Origin: Rubripirellula lacrimiformis
GTDB lineage: Bacteria; Planctomycetota; Planctomycetia; Pirellulales; Pirellulaceae
Direction: 5' to 3'
Assembly (NCBI RefSeq): GCF_007741535.1
Contig: NZ_CP036525.1
Span: forward strand, 6,200,001-6,264,000
DNA: 64,000 nucleotides
Part shown: in pieces, positions 1 to 9,009 of the stretch
How the letters are laid out: every line of letters begins with the position of its first letter
Numbering within the stretch: the first letter of the stretch is position 1
Made by a program: the position numbers and the translations under genes
The notes under the pieces: generated by a model
Database searches by the model: none
Told to the model about the DNA's origin: nothing
The model's input: only the letters and a program-made list of their open reading frames with translations

Positions 1-119
1 GCTGCTCGTCGAAGTGGACTATTCCGGAACCACATTACCAGGTGTTCGGCCAGTTGCTCCGATGCCTCGACAAGCGATGCCCCCCCGAAAGTCAAATCAG
101 GGAACACCACTACAACCAT
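1..119 (-). CDS. Hypothetical protein, 5' fragment cut by the window edge
   Basis: Only the first 39 codons are visible. The protein starts MVVVVFPDLTFGG and continues with SLVEASEQLAEHL before leaving the window. The ATG lies inside the last codons of the upstream cutC gene on the same strand (10-base overlap), an arrangement typical of translational coupling within an operon. I do not recognise the family from so short a stretch. The hydrophobic start could be a buried beta strand rather than a signal peptide, because no basic residue precedes it. Confidence 0.5.
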   Translation of the reverse strand, partial: MVVVVFPDLTFGGASLVEASEQLAEHLVMWFRNSPLRRA

Positions 120-895
120 CCGCCGCTGGGCAATCCATCCAGTGCGGCGCGGACGGCCGCGACCAGCGTCCGATTGGTCACCGGGTAATCCGATGCGTCG
201 ACGGGGCCAGCCTGGTCGTGACGGCTATCGCGAAACGTTCCGTGCACTTGGTCGCAACCGGTGACTCGGATCAACGGCACGACGTTGTCCGGCGTGATCC
301 CAGCACCGGGCAGGACTTCAATCTTGCCAGCCGATGCGATCTGGATTTGCTGGATCGCGGTACGCCCATGCCATGCGGTAGCTTGACGCCCCGACGTTAG
401 CACCCGATGGACACCGATGTCGATCAATTGCTGCAACGCATCGCCCTGATCCGGCACGACGTCGAACGCGCGGTGGCAGACAACTTGCTGTTGGTCCGCC
501 GTGCGGCAAACCTGCCCCAACCAGTCCAGGTCCAACGTTCCTGCCGCCGTTAGGCAGCCAACCGCGACCCCGTCGGCGCCCAGCGACAACAGGGATTCGA
601 CATCACGCATCATCACGCGACGTTCGGTGCCCGAGTACCCGAACCCGGCGCCACGTGGACGTATCAAAGCAATGATCGGAACATCGACGGCCTGCCTCGC
701 CTGGACCATCAGCCCGACGCTGGGCGTCAGACCACCTGTCTGAATCGCCTGACACAATTCCAAACGATCGGCGCCGCCCGCAACGGCATCGATCGCCGAC
801 TGAACCGAATCAACACAAACCTCGATCAGACGCTGGGGGGACAATGCGATTCCTGCATGTTGGGGTTTGAACGCAAATTCTAAAACCAGATCCAT
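110..895 (-). CDS. cutC: CutC family protein (copper homeostasis protein CutC)
   Basis: A 261-residue cytoplasmic TIM-barrel protein of the CutC family, historically linked to copper tolerance although its biochemical activity is uncertain. Family hallmarks are present in order: EVCVDSVQSAIDAVAGGADR near residue 24, LELC, GGLTPS, IRPRGAGFGYS, HRAFD and the barrel-closing LTSGR. The ATG giving MDLVLEFAFK was chosen because the longer in-frame extension is compositionally unlike the family and would overlap the divergent gene's 5' region. The end overlaps the start of the next gene on this strand. Confidence 0.85.
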   Translation of the reverse strand: MDLVLEFAFKPQHAGIALSPQRLIEVCVDSVQSAIDAVAGGADRLELCQAIQTGGLTPSVGLMVQARQAVDVPIIALIRPRGAGFGYSGTERRVMMRDVESLLSLGADGVAVGCLTAAGTLDLDWLGQVCRTADQQQVVCHRAFDVVPDQGDALQQLIDIGVHRVLTSGRQATAWHGRTAIQQIQIASAGKIEVLPGAGITPDNVVPLIRVTGCDQVHGTFRDSRHDQAGPVDASDYPVTNRTLVAAVRAALDGLPSGGWL

Positions 896-1045
896 CACTG
901 CTGCTGCGGCGATCCAATCCGTGTCGACCGATTCAAACGACGGTCGCCCTAGGCATATACTGTGGTGGCTGTTGCCTGCTTCGCCCAGGTGCGGCCATGA
1001 CTTTTGCCGCTCGAACGCCATCCCCCAATACCGAGAATCGTACCC

Positions 1046-2200
1046 GTGATCATTTTCCGAACGATGTTGGCTGTCGCCTGCTTGGCGAGCGTCGCGCAAG
1101 CACAACAGCCGCTGCTACGTGCACATGCTCACAACGATTATGAACATGACCGCCCTCTGCTGGATGCGTTGGACCAAGGGTTTTGCAGCGTGGAGGCGGA
1201 CGTCTACTTGGTCGACGGCAAGCTATTGGTCGCTCATGATCGCAAAGACCTGCGTCCCGATCGCACTCTTTCGGCACTGTATTTGGATCCGCTTCGCAAA
1301 CGAGTCCAGGACAACGACGGGCACGTTTATCCGGTGAAAACACCCTTCTATTTGATGATCGATTTCAAGAGCGAAGCCGAATCAACCTACGCCGCGTTGG
1401 ACCAAGTCTTGTCAGGCTATGACGAAATGATTTCGGTCGTGCGAGATGGAAAGCTACATCCGAAGGCGATCCAAGTGATCGTATCGGGCAATCGCCCATC
1501 GGAAACGATGGCAAGCCAGTCGGTCCGCTATGCGGGATACGATGGCCGCATCAGCGATTTGGAATCAAACGCTCCTGATCATTTGATGCCAATGATTAGT
1601 GATAACTGGAAGAATCATTTCCAATGGCGGGGCAAGGGAGAATTCGGCGACGACGAGCAACAGAAGCTGACGAGCATCATCGAAAAAGTTCACGCCGCCG
1701 GGCGACGAGTGCGTTTCTGGGCCACGCCGGATCATGTTGATATGTGGCGGATGCTGAATCAGGTCGGTGCCGATGCCATCAACACCGATGACTTGGCCGG
1801 CCTGGCTACTTTCTTGCGAGAATCCGAAACCGCAACGGACTCTGCCGACGCACCCGCCCAAGCAACCATCATCGGAAAATGGTTGGTGGAGGATATCGAA
1901 CAGCACGGCGTCATCGACCGGGCTCAAACGACGATTGAATTTGCCAAAGATGGAACGGTAACAGGCAGCACCTGTGTCAACCGCTACAACGCAAAGGCGA
2001 CCGTCGACGGATCGGACTTGACGTTTCAACCGATGGCGATGACACGCCGCGCCGGTCCACGATCGATGATGGACCAAGAGTCCAGATTCGTTGCCGCCAT
2101 CGGCAAGGTGAAATCGTTCCGCATCGATCCCAACGGCCTGCTGTACTTGGTCGGCGGCGATGGAAAAGACCTGCTGCGATGTTCGTCGATGCAGCGCTAA
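1046..2200 (+). CDS. Secreted PI-PLC/GDPD-like (AIM6-type) protein with C-terminal META domain
   Basis: The N-terminus (IIFRTMLAVACLASVAQA) is a signal peptide, so the protein is probably exported. The first ~260 residues show a TIM-barrel phosphodiesterase pattern: HAHNDYEHDRPLLDAL, SVEADVYLVDGKLLVAHD, a conserved DFK and a terminal ADAINTDDL. This resembles the AIM6 branch of glycerophosphodiester phosphodiesterase/PI-PLC folds. The last ~110 residues (IIGKWLVEDIEQHGVIDRAQ to the end) resemble a META/HslJ-type domain with G-STCVNRYNA and MAMTRRAG motifs. The GTG start immediately before the signal sequence is preferred; an ATG six codons later is possible. Substrate unknown. Confidence 0.75.
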   Translation: MIIFRTMLAVACLASVAQAQQPLLRAHAHNDYEHDRPLLDALDQGFCSVEADVYLVDGKLLVAHDRKDLRPDRTLSALYLDPLRKRVQDNDGHVYPVKTPFYLMIDFKSEAESTYAALDQVLSGYDEMISVVRDGKLHPKAIQVIVSGNRPSETMASQSVRYAGYDGRISDLESNAPDHLMPMISDNWKNHFQWRGKGEFGDDEQQKLTSIIEKVHAAGRRVRFWATPDHVDMWRMLNQVGADAINTDDLAGLATFLRESETATDSADAPAQATIIGKWLVEDIEQHGVIDRAQTTIEFAKDGTVTGSTCVNRYNAKATVDGSDLTFQPMAMTRRAGPRSMMDQESRFVAAIGKVKSFRIDPNGLLYLVGGDGKDLLRCSSMQR

Positions 2201-2310
2201 GGAAAACACTGGGCAGCGTACATTCCCAATGACCGCGTCCGCGGTCCACCCGCGCCGGTTTGCCGCCGCTGGTTCCTTTCGTTTTGTTTCTCTGTTTTGT
2301 CACGATTCAC

Positions 2311-2691
2311 ATGACCCGTCTGTTTGCTGGAACTCCGTTCGACATCCCGCCTCAGTGCGACCTTTGCGGCAAGCCGGAAACGGATTGCGTTTGCACGGAT
2401 CAGCAGAAAGCGGAAGTCGAAGCCAAACGTCAACGGGACGCCGATCGGCAGGAACCTTCGCAGCAGACGGCTCGCGTCAGCGTTCAAAAACGCAAAGGCG
2501 GTCGACAGGCGACTGTGGTCGAAGGACTGACATCCAAAGCAAACGATCTGCCTGAACTGCTGACCCGATTGCAAGCCGGTTGCGGTGCAGGCGGAACGGT
2601 CAAAGCGAAGGAAGACCTGATCGAACTGCAAGGTGATCATCGCGACAAAGTGATGCAAACCCTGCGAGACATCGGATACAAAACCAAGTGA
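2311..2691 (+). CDS. eIF1/SUI1-like translation initiation factor (YciH family)
   Basis: A 126-residue protein. The C-terminal half has the SUI1 fold signature: VSVQKRKGGRQATVVEGL, LPELLTRLQAGCGAGGTVK and a final IELQGDHRDKVMQTLRDIGY. In the family this domain binds the small ribosomal subunit and monitors start-codon selection; the role of bacterial YciH proteins is less clear. Residues 16-28 contain a compact cysteine motif (CDLCGKPETDCVC) that could bind zinc, followed by a charged linker. The ATG giving MTRLFAGTPFDI was chosen; a longer upstream frame would add an atypical hydrophobic stretch. Confidence 0.85.
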   Translation: MTRLFAGTPFDIPPQCDLCGKPETDCVCTDQQKAEVEAKRQRDADRQEPSQQTARVSVQKRKGGRQATVVEGLTSKANDLPELLTRLQAGCGAGGTVKAKEDLIELQGDHRDKVMQTLRDIGYKTK

Positions 2692-2713
2692 CAGCGTCCC
2701 AACGCGACGCCAA

Positions 2714-3418
2714 TTAATTGGCCAGCAAACGTTGGATCGCGGATAGGCGTTCCGCCGACGCTGGGCTTCGCTTTGTCATGTCCGTCAGATAATCGCGTTC
2801 TTCGGCCAATCGATCGACGAACGCTGGTTCCCAGCGACGAATCAGGTGAGGACCGAATAGCACGGCGGCTTCAAGATCGAGTCGATCGTAGGCGGGGTCC
2901 GGGCGATGGCTGGATTCGACCCGCTGCATCCGCAAGATTACAAATGCCCGTTTGCCGGCCGTCGCCTGTTCGTCGACCAGATGGAATCCATGATCGATGC
3001 CCCAGCGGCGGATCAGGTCGGCGCGGCGGTTGGGCTGCAACACAAGCAGCGGTGGGACACGATCGGGATGCCCCCGCAGAATGCGAACGATTTGTTCGCC
3101 CCCCATGCCACAGATGCTAAGGCTGTCCGCTTCGCCCGGTTGCAGTCCGGCTAGGCCATCGGCGAAACGCACTTCGGCAGGCAGGCCAGCCAGCGTGGCG
3201 ATTGAGTTCCGAAACGGTTGCGACTTGTTCTCGATCGCGATGCCACGCTGGATACGCCCCGACGCCAACAGGGCTCGGACCAAATGCCCATGGTCCGATC
3301 CCACATCGGCATGGACGTCCGAACGGATTTGGCGTGCAACGGTTTTCAGACGCTCGTCAAGTCGTGGCAACGGATCGGCTTGCTGGTGATGATTCGGGAT
3401 GGATGCGACTCTCTGCAA
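2714..3418 (-). CDS. TrmK-like SAM-dependent tRNA (adenine-22-N1) methyltransferase
   Basis: A cytoplasmic Rossmann-fold methyltransferase of about 234 residues. Family features are LDERLKTVARQI at the start of the domain, the SAM motif DVGSDHGHLVRALL, then AIENKSQPF, LSICGMGGEQIVRIL, LVLQPN and the C-terminal helical tail. These match the TrmK group, which methylates N1 of A22 in tRNA. The N-terminus is uncertain. The TTG used is the only usual start codon before an in-frame stop upstream, and later TTG codons just before LDERL are also possible. It stands alone on this strand, convergent with the eIF1-like gene. Confidence 0.75.
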   Translation of the reverse strand: MQRVASIPNHHQQADPLPRLDERLKTVARQIRSDVHADVGSDHGHLVRALLASGRIQRGIAIENKSQPFRNSIATLAGLPAEVRFADGLAGLQPGEADSLSICGMGGEQIVRILRGHPDRVPPLLVLQPNRRADLIRRWGIDHGFHLVDEQATAGKRAFVILRMQRVESSHRPDPAYDRLDLEAAVLFGPHLIRRWEPAFVDRLAEERDYLTDMTKRSPASAERLSAIQRLLAN

Positions 3419-3620
3419 AGAATCGGTACTTTCAGTGCCAATGGTCGTACCCGATCGATCGGTGGATCGTCAATTCGACCGAAATTCGCGGTGGTTCAGC
3501 CATCGATTCAGCCCGTCATGAAACCGGGCCGCATTTTCTTGTTCGGTCCTTGGGGCATGCCGGGCGGTGCTGCGTCTACAATGGGGCCCACCGCATCCTA
3601 TTCCGAAAAGAGCCACTGAA

Positions 3621-5141
3621 ATGAATCGTCGCGTTCCTGTATTCCTGCTTGCGCTCATGTGGCTTTCATTTTCGTGGGGCGGGGATATCGCGTCTAGCCA
3701 ATCATCGGCCGCCGAACCGTTGGCTGGATCGCGTCCCAACGTGATCTTGGTGATGACCGACGACCAGGGTTATGGCCAGATGGGGCGGCATGGACATCCG
3801 TGGCTGCGGACGCCCAACATGGACGCGATGTATGACGTCAGCACTCGCTTCACGCGGATGCTAGTGGCCCCGACCTGTGCACCCACGCGTTCGGCGATCA
3901 TGTCTGGCCGACATCCGATGAAGAACGGCGTGACCCATACGATCCTAGAACGCGAACGCATGGCCCTGGATACGGTGACGTTGCCGCAGGTACTGGGCCA
4001 AGCCGGTTACAAGTCGGGGATCTTCGGCAAATGGCACCTAGGGGACGAAGACGAATACCAACCGGATCACCGTGGCTTTGACGAGGCCTTTATTCACGGC
4101 GCCGGCGGCATCGGACAATCCTACGATTGCAGTTGCGCCGACGCGCCGGGCAACAAGTACGTCGACCCCGTGATTCGACACAACGGTTCGTTTGTCAAAA
4201 CCAAAGGCTTTTGCACCGACGTGTTCTTTGATGCTGCATTGGGGTGGATTCGAAAGTGCCAGGCGGATGACCAACCCTTCTTTGCGTACATCGTTACCAA
4301 CGCACCCCATTCACCGTTCATCGCGCCCAAGGCAAACGCGGACCGATTCAAAGCGATGGGTTTCAAGAACGGCCAAGCCGGTTTCTATGGGATGGTCGAA
4401 AACATTGACGAGAACGTCGGTAAGCTGATGGGCAAAATGGGTGACTGGGGGCTGCTGGAAAATACGCTGGTGATCTTCATGAGCGACAACGGAACCGTCG
4501 GTTCGGGGATCGGCAAACCCGGCATGGTGATCGGAAAGACCGCCGACGGGACTCCGCTGAAGGCCTACAACGCCGGGATGACAGGGTTGAAGGGCAGCGT
4601 CGACGAAGGCGGCTGTCGGGTGCCGTTCCTGGTCCGCTGGGACGGTCACGTCCAACCCGGGCAAGACGTCGATCGGATCGCCGCTCACCTGGACATTTTC
4701 CCCACGATCGCCGCGCTCGCCGGTGCCGAACTCCCCAAGGATCAAGTCGAAGGTCGCAGCCTGCTGCCGTTGATCGAAAATCCGTCGGCCGACTGGTCCG
4801 ATCGGTTCCTGTTTTCTCACAGAGGACGTTGGAAGACCGGCGAAGACCCTGGGCTTTCGCAGTGGAAAGACTTTGCCGTCCGCAACCAACGCTTCCGGAT
4901 GGTCGGAAACCGTTTGTTCGATATGCAGGAAGATCCCGGTCAATCCAAGGACGTCGCGGATGACCATCCCGAAGTGGTCGCCGCCATGCGTTCGGCCTAC
5001 GAACAATGGTGGTCCGAGACACGACCGATGATGGTCAACGAAGACGCGCCGATGTGTCCGGTGCGTCCCTTTCACGAAGCCTATCGCCAACAATTGGCGA
5101 CCTCTGGAATCCCTGACTGGAATCCGCCGCCCCTGAATTAG
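3621..5141 (+). CDS. Secreted Cys-type sulfatase (arylsulfatase family)
   Basis: A 506-residue exported sulfatase. A signal peptide (MNRRVPVFLLALMWLSFSWG) precedes the alkaline-phosphatase-like sulfatase domain. Visible active-site elements are the metal-binding TDDQGYGQMG (Asp47/Asp48), the formylglycine signature CAPTRSAIMSGRHP with Cys86, GKWHLG, and MSDNGT later. Cys-type sulfatases need formylglycine-generating enzyme, which is not in this window. Substrate cannot be read from sequence; in planctomycetes such enzymes desulfate marine polysaccharides. A second sulfatase follows about 100 bp downstream, probably co-transcribed. The ATG before the signal peptide was chosen over a longer frame. 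Confidence 0.92.
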   Translation: MNRRVPVFLLALMWLSFSWGGDIASSQSSAAEPLAGSRPNVILVMTDDQGYGQMGRHGHPWLRTPNMDAMYDVSTRFTRMLVAPTCAPTRSAIMSGRHPMKNGVTHTILERERMALDTVTLPQVLGQAGYKSGIFGKWHLGDEDEYQPDHRGFDEAFIHGAGGIGQSYDCSCADAPGNKYVDPVIRHNGSFVKTKGFCTDVFFDAALGWIRKCQADDQPFFAYIVTNAPHSPFIAPKANADRFKAMGFKNGQAGFYGMVENIDENVGKLMGKMGDWGLLENTLVIFMSDNGTVGSGIGKPGMVIGKTADGTPLKAYNAGMTGLKGSVDEGGCRVPFLVRWDGHVQPGQDVDRIAAHLDIFPTIAALAGAELPKDQVEGRSLLPLIENPSADWSDRFLFSHRGRWKTGEDPGLSQWKDFAVRNQRFRMVGNRLFDMQEDPGQSKDVADDHPEVVAAMRSAYEQWWSETRPMMVNEDAPMCPVRPFHEAYRQQLATSGIPDWNPPPLN

Positions 5142-5243
5142 ACACGCGATCCGCACAGGCAGTTCAGCGATTGGGTTGCCGCCCTGCGAACGACTGTACC
5201 CCACCATCCGATCAGACAATCACCGTTTAAAGAGTATAGAAAC

Positions 5244-7379
5244 ATGGGACTTAGAAATTTGGCCAGCACGCTGGCCTGCTTCACGACGCTGCTGACCGGC
5301 ATGGCGACGGCGGCCGAACGCCCCAATGTCATCCTGGTGATGTGTGACGACCTGGGGGTAGGTGACTTGGCTCGCTTCCATGACGCGTCGCCGATCCAGA
5401 CGCCTCATTTGGACGCGATGGCCGACGACGGTTTGGTGTTCAACCGGTTTTACGCTGCCGCACCAGTCTGTAGCCCAACACGCGGCAGTTGTCTGACAGG
5501 ACGGCATCCGTTTCGGTATGGCATTTACTTTGCCAACACCGGGCATATGAAAGTCGAAGAACATACGCTGCCAGAAATCTTGAAGGATCACGGTTACACC
5601 ACCGGTCACTTTGGGAAATGGCATCTAGGCACACTGACCAAAACGATCAAGGACGCCAATCGTGGCGGCCCGTCCAAGCAGGGGATTCAGCACTTTTCGC
5701 CACCGTCGATCCATGGTTACGACGACAGTTTTGTCACCGAATCGAAGGTGCCCACCTACGATCCTATGATTCGGCCCGTCGGTGCCAAGGTGAACGGTGC
5801 CTGGGATGCAGTGCGTGACAAATCGTCGGCCCAACACTATGGCACTCACTACTGGGACCACGATGGAAACGTCGTCACCGAAAATTTGGAAGGCGATGAT
5901 TCGCGGGTCATCATGGATCGTGCGATCCCATTCATCGAGAAGGCCGCCGAATCGAAGACGCCATTCTTCGCAGCGGTCTGGTTCCATAGCCCACACCTGC
6001 CTGTGGTCGCAGGCCCCAAGCATGTTCAGCCCTATGCCGATCGTGATGTCGAATCGCGAAACTACTTTGGTTGCATCAGCGCGATGGACGAACAAGTCGG
6101 CAGGTTGCGTGCCAAGTTGGCGGACCTTGGCGTCGCCGACAACACTATGATTTGGTTCACCAGCGACAACGGTCCCGAAGGCCAAGATGGGAAGGCCCCC
6201 GGTTCGGCCGGTGACTTCCGCGGCCGCAAGCGATCTCTCTACGAAGGCGGCGTTCGCGTCCCCGGCATCCTGGTTTGGCCCGGCCACGCCAAACCGAACA
6301 GCGTCACCGATCATGCCGCGGTCACCAGCGACTATCTGCCAACCGTTTTGGATGCAATCGGCGTCGAACTGCCCGCCGATCGGCCGATCGACGGTGTTTC
6401 GCTTCTGGATGCGATCAACGATCCGAAACTGCGTCGGCAAGCGCCGATCGGTTTTCAATCGGCCAACCAAATCGCCTGGCACCATGGTCGACACAAATTG
6501 ATCAGCAACGACAAGGGAACCACATGGCAGTTGTATGACATCGAATCGGATCCCGGTGAATCCAGCGACTTGGCCGGGGATCAGCCTGACCGAGTCGATG
6601 CGCTGCGCACCGAAGTCGAACAGTGGATCGCGTCTTGTCGTGCCAGCGACAAGGGCGGTGACTACTTGGTGGCTACCAATGCGAAGCCTCACGAAGTGGC
6701 CTCCAGTCAGAAGGACTGGTACGAAAAATACAAAAAACAAGAAAACGCACCCGAGCCGTCTGAAATGCTGCTCAACACAGACGTCGAACCCGAACTCGAC
6801 AACGGGTTTATCGATCTACTGAACGGTAAAGATCTTTCGGATTGGACGCCACGCGGCGGGACCTGTTCGTTCAAGTATGTCGATGGGATGGTGGTCGGCG
6901 AAACGGTTGCCGATTCGCCCAGCACTTACCTGTGCACTCAGCGAGATGACTACAAAGATTTCATTTTCACATGCGAAATGAAGTGGGAAGTCGATGGCAA
7001 TTCGGGCGTGATGTTTCGGGCCCGCAGCAAGACCGAAGGCGATCGAGTCACCGTCTTCGGTCCGCAAGCGGAAATGGAGGGGATTACCGGCGACCGCGGT
7101 TGGTCGGGCGGCATCTATGGCCAAAGCTGCGGCGGCTATTTCTATCCGCTGTGGTTGACCGAGCATCAGGATGCACGGACGGCCTTGAACAAGACGGGCT
7201 GGAATCGGTTGACCGTCGAAGCACGCGGCAATGTTGTCAAAACCTGGATCAACGGCGTGCCCGCGGCGCACTGGGTGGATACGGACGATAGCTACCCCAG
7301 CGGTTTTCTTGGGTTGCAGATTCACAAAGGCAAAAACGGCAAAGTGCTGTGGCGTGGCCTTCAGATCAAGGAGCTTTAA
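5244..7379 (+). CDS. Secreted sulfatase fused to a C-terminal DUF1080 domain
   Basis: A 711-residue two-domain exported enzyme. After a signal peptide (ending near ATAA) comes a sulfatase domain with CDDLGVGD, the formylglycine motif CSPTRGSCLTGRHP (Cys76), GHFGKWHLGT and TSDNGPEG. From about residue 516 to the end lies a DUF1080 (3-keto-disaccharide hydrolase/laminin-G-like) domain recognisable by FIDLLNGKDLSDWTPRGG, SGVMFRARS and GFLGLQIHKG. Fusion suggests coupled desulfation and glycan binding or cleavage outside the cytoplasm. The next gene starts three bases after the stop, so both belong to one transcript. Confidence 0.9.
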   Translation: MGLRNLASTLACFTTLLTGMATAAERPNVILVMCDDLGVGDLARFHDASPIQTPHLDAMADDGLVFNRFYAAAPVCSPTRGSCLTGRHPFRYGIYFANTGHMKVEEHTLPEILKDHGYTTGHFGKWHLGTLTKTIKDANRGGPSKQGIQHFSPPSIHGYDDSFVTESKVPTYDPMIRPVGAKVNGAWDAVRDKSSAQHYGTHYWDHDGNVVTENLEGDDSRVIMDRAIPFIEKAAESKTPFFAAVWFHSPHLPVVAGPKHVQPYADRDVESRNYFGCISAMDEQVGRLRAKLADLGVADNTMIWFTSDNGPEGQDGKAPGSAGDFRGRKRSLYEGGVRVPGILVWPGHAKPNSVTDHAAVTSDYLPTVLDAIGVELPADRPIDGVSLLDAINDPKLRRQAPIGFQSANQIAWHHGRHKLISNDKGTTWQLYDIESDPGESSDLAGDQPDRVDALRTEVEQWIASCRASDKGGDYLVATNAKPHEVASSQKDWYEKYKKQENAPEPSEMLLNTDVEPELDNGFIDLLNGKDLSDWTPRGGTCSFKYVDGMVVGETVADSPSTYLCTQRDDYKDFIFTCEMKWEVDGNSGVMFRARSKTEGDRVTVFGPQAEMEGITGDRGWSGGIYGQSCGGYFYPLWLTEHQDARTALNKTGWNRLTVEARGNVVKTWINGVPAAHWVDTDDSYPSGFLGLQIHKGKNGKVLWRGLQIKEL

Positions 7380-7382
7380 ATC

Positions 7383-8231
7383 ATGGATCATCCTGTGCTG
7401 AAAAATGCTGTTCGGATCGGTTTCGCAGGCGTCTTGTGGCTGGCAATCCCGTTGCTGGTCGCGTCATCGGCGGCCCCGGATTGGCCGGGGCAACCGAGCC
7501 AATGGCAGGGTCATGCGAAGCATGATTTCACGGTCGACGGTCGCCCCGCTTATGTCGTGGTGCCCAGCGAGTCGGTCGACGGGAATCCATGGGTCTGGCG
7601 AGCTCGCTTTCCCACCTTTCACGCCGAGGCGGATCAGTTGTTGCTGGATCGTGGGTTCCACATCGCGTACATCAACACCGACGGCATGCTGGGCAGTCCC
7701 GCGGCACTGGATCACTGGGATGCGTTTTACGATTTCATGGTGTCCCAGCACGGGATGTCCGCGAAGCCGGCACTCGAAGCGGTCAGCCGAGGTGGGCTAT
7801 TCGCTTATCGCTGGGCATCGAGGCACCCGCAGCGAGTGGCATGTATCTACGCGGATACGCCCGTGTGCGATTTCCGCAGTTGGCCGCTGGGACGAGCGAC
7901 GGGGATCGGACATCCGGCAACGTGGCAATCACTGCTGACGCAGTACGGCATGACTCAGGACGAAGCGATCCAGTTCGATGGAAACCCGATTGACGTGCTG
8001 GCACCGATCGCTGCAGCAAGGATCCCACTGCTGCACATCATCAGCATGAATGACCGAGTGGTTCCACCAACCGAAAACACGCTAGTGCTAGCCGACCGCT
8101 ATCGCAAGCTAGGCGGTGAAATCGAAGTCATCCAGGTCGACGAAGGCACCGAAGCATCCAACGGCCATCACTTCACGCATCCCGATCCGAAGCGAGTGGC
8201 GGACTTTATTGAGAAGCACACGCGGCGCTGA
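7383..8231 (+). CDS. Exported alpha/beta hydrolase, sulfatase-operon member
   Basis: A 282-residue protein with an N-terminal hydrophobic export segment (FAGVLWLAIPLLVASSAA). The core shows an alpha/beta hydrolase layout: a strand-turn around Ser135 in EAVSRGGLFAYRWA, an acid in MNDRVVPP and a late histidine in GHHFTHPDP. The nucleophile elbow is V-S-R-G-G rather than strict GxSxG. The start codon follows the stop of the sulfatase-DUF1080 gene by three bases, so the two are almost certainly co-translated and this hydrolase probably acts on the same glycan, for example by removing ester groups. The exact reaction is not visible. Confidence 0.8.
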   Translation: MDHPVLKNAVRIGFAGVLWLAIPLLVASSAAPDWPGQPSQWQGHAKHDFTVDGRPAYVVVPSESVDGNPWVWRARFPTFHAEADQLLLDRGFHIAYINTDGMLGSPAALDHWDAFYDFMVSQHGMSAKPALEAVSRGGLFAYRWASRHPQRVACIYADTPVCDFRSWPLGRATGIGHPATWQSLLTQYGMTQDEAIQFDGNPIDVLAPIAAARIPLLHIISMNDRVVPPTENTLVLADRYRKLGGEIEVIQVDEGTEASNGHHFTHPDPKRVADFIEKHTRR

Positions 8232-8283
8232 TGAAGGTGTCACTGTCGTGTTTGGGGGCCGAATCCGTCGCTGGACAAGGAAC

Positions 8284-8494
8284 GGGGAGATTGCAAATTG
8301 CAAAATGAACATTTCAAATTTAAAATTGCAGGGAGCGGAAGATGTCTTGGTCTGCATCCCTATTCGTCAGCTGGAGCGTAAATTCTAGGTTGGTAGAACT
8401 GCGGTCGCCCAAGCGCGTCGCCGCTCCCATTAGCTTCTCCCTCCAAAGCTCAATTTGCAATTTGAAATGGTTATTTTGCAATTTGCAATCTTCC
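8284..8494. repeat. 211-bp palindromic repeat, copy 1
   Basis: The left arm starts GGGGAGATTGCAAATTGC and the right arm ends TTTGCAATTTGCAATCTTCC; the arms are near-perfect inverted repeats over about 36 bp. A second inner pair, GGGAGCGG (8331-8338) with CCGCTCCC (8421-8428), extends the potential hairpin. The central part shares GGAAGATG, CTGCATCCC, CGTCAGCT, CTTCTCC and TCCAAAGC with copy 2. Confidence 0.8.
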
Positions 8495-8604
8495 TTCATC
8501 ATTCACCAGATTTCCGCAACAGAGCCAATCAGTTGATTTGCAGGCTGCGCAGGGGCTAGATTGAACAGTGTTCAGACAGTCACTGGAACGAAGCGGAAGC
8601 AAAG

Positions 8605-8985
8605 ATGATGAAGCCGAATGATCTATCGGAGCGTCTGCTGGAACTTGCCGTCCGGGTCGGGAAAGTGGTCGATGCCCTACCCGAAACGAGGCTCGGCAAG
8701 CACATTGCCGGCCAACTCGTTCGCAGCGGCACGTCCCCAGCACCGAATTATGAAGAAGCGTGCGCTGCCGAAAGCCGACGCGACTTCATTCATAAAGTAA
8801 GAATCGCACTGAAGGAGTTGCGAGAGACCCGATGCTGGTTGAATCTGATCGTAAGATCGGAATTGCTTCCAGAATCTCGCATGAACGGAGTCGCAAACGA
8901 AGCCGATGAACTGTGCCGAATCTTGGGCCAGACGCTCGTGACAGCGACGAAGAACGAACAACAAGTAAGGAAAAGCATCCGCTAA
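8605..8985 (+). CDS. Four-helix-bundle protein of the S23/IVS family
   Basis: A 126-residue, probably all-helical cytoplasmic protein. The pattern of the TIGR02436/S23 four-helix-bundle family is clear: an N-terminal helix LSERLLELAVRVGKVVDALP, then GKHIAGQLVRSGTSPAPNYEEA, RRDFIHKVRIALKELRETRCW and a last helix ending in LCRILGQTLV. Relatives are encoded inside 23S rRNA intervening sequences and also as free-standing genes; a related fold (Avd) serves diversity-generating retroelements. Function of the free-standing form is unknown. The gene sits alone between two copies of a palindromic repeat. The first of two adjacent ATG codons was used; there is no strong ribosome-binding site. Confidence 0.88.
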   Translation: MMKPNDLSERLLELAVRVGKVVDALPETRLGKHIAGQLVRSGTSPAPNYEEACAAESRRDFIHKVRIALKELRETRCWLNLIVRSELLPESRMNGVANEADELCRILGQTLVTATKNEQQVRKSIR

Positions 8986-9009
8986 ATCGCGAAGGGACGA
9001 GAGAGGGAA

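Noticed and set aside
8495-9009. Interpretation of the four-helix-bundle gene as a 23S rRNA intervening sequence in place
   Set aside because: No rRNA sequence was recognised on either side; the neighbours are protein genes.
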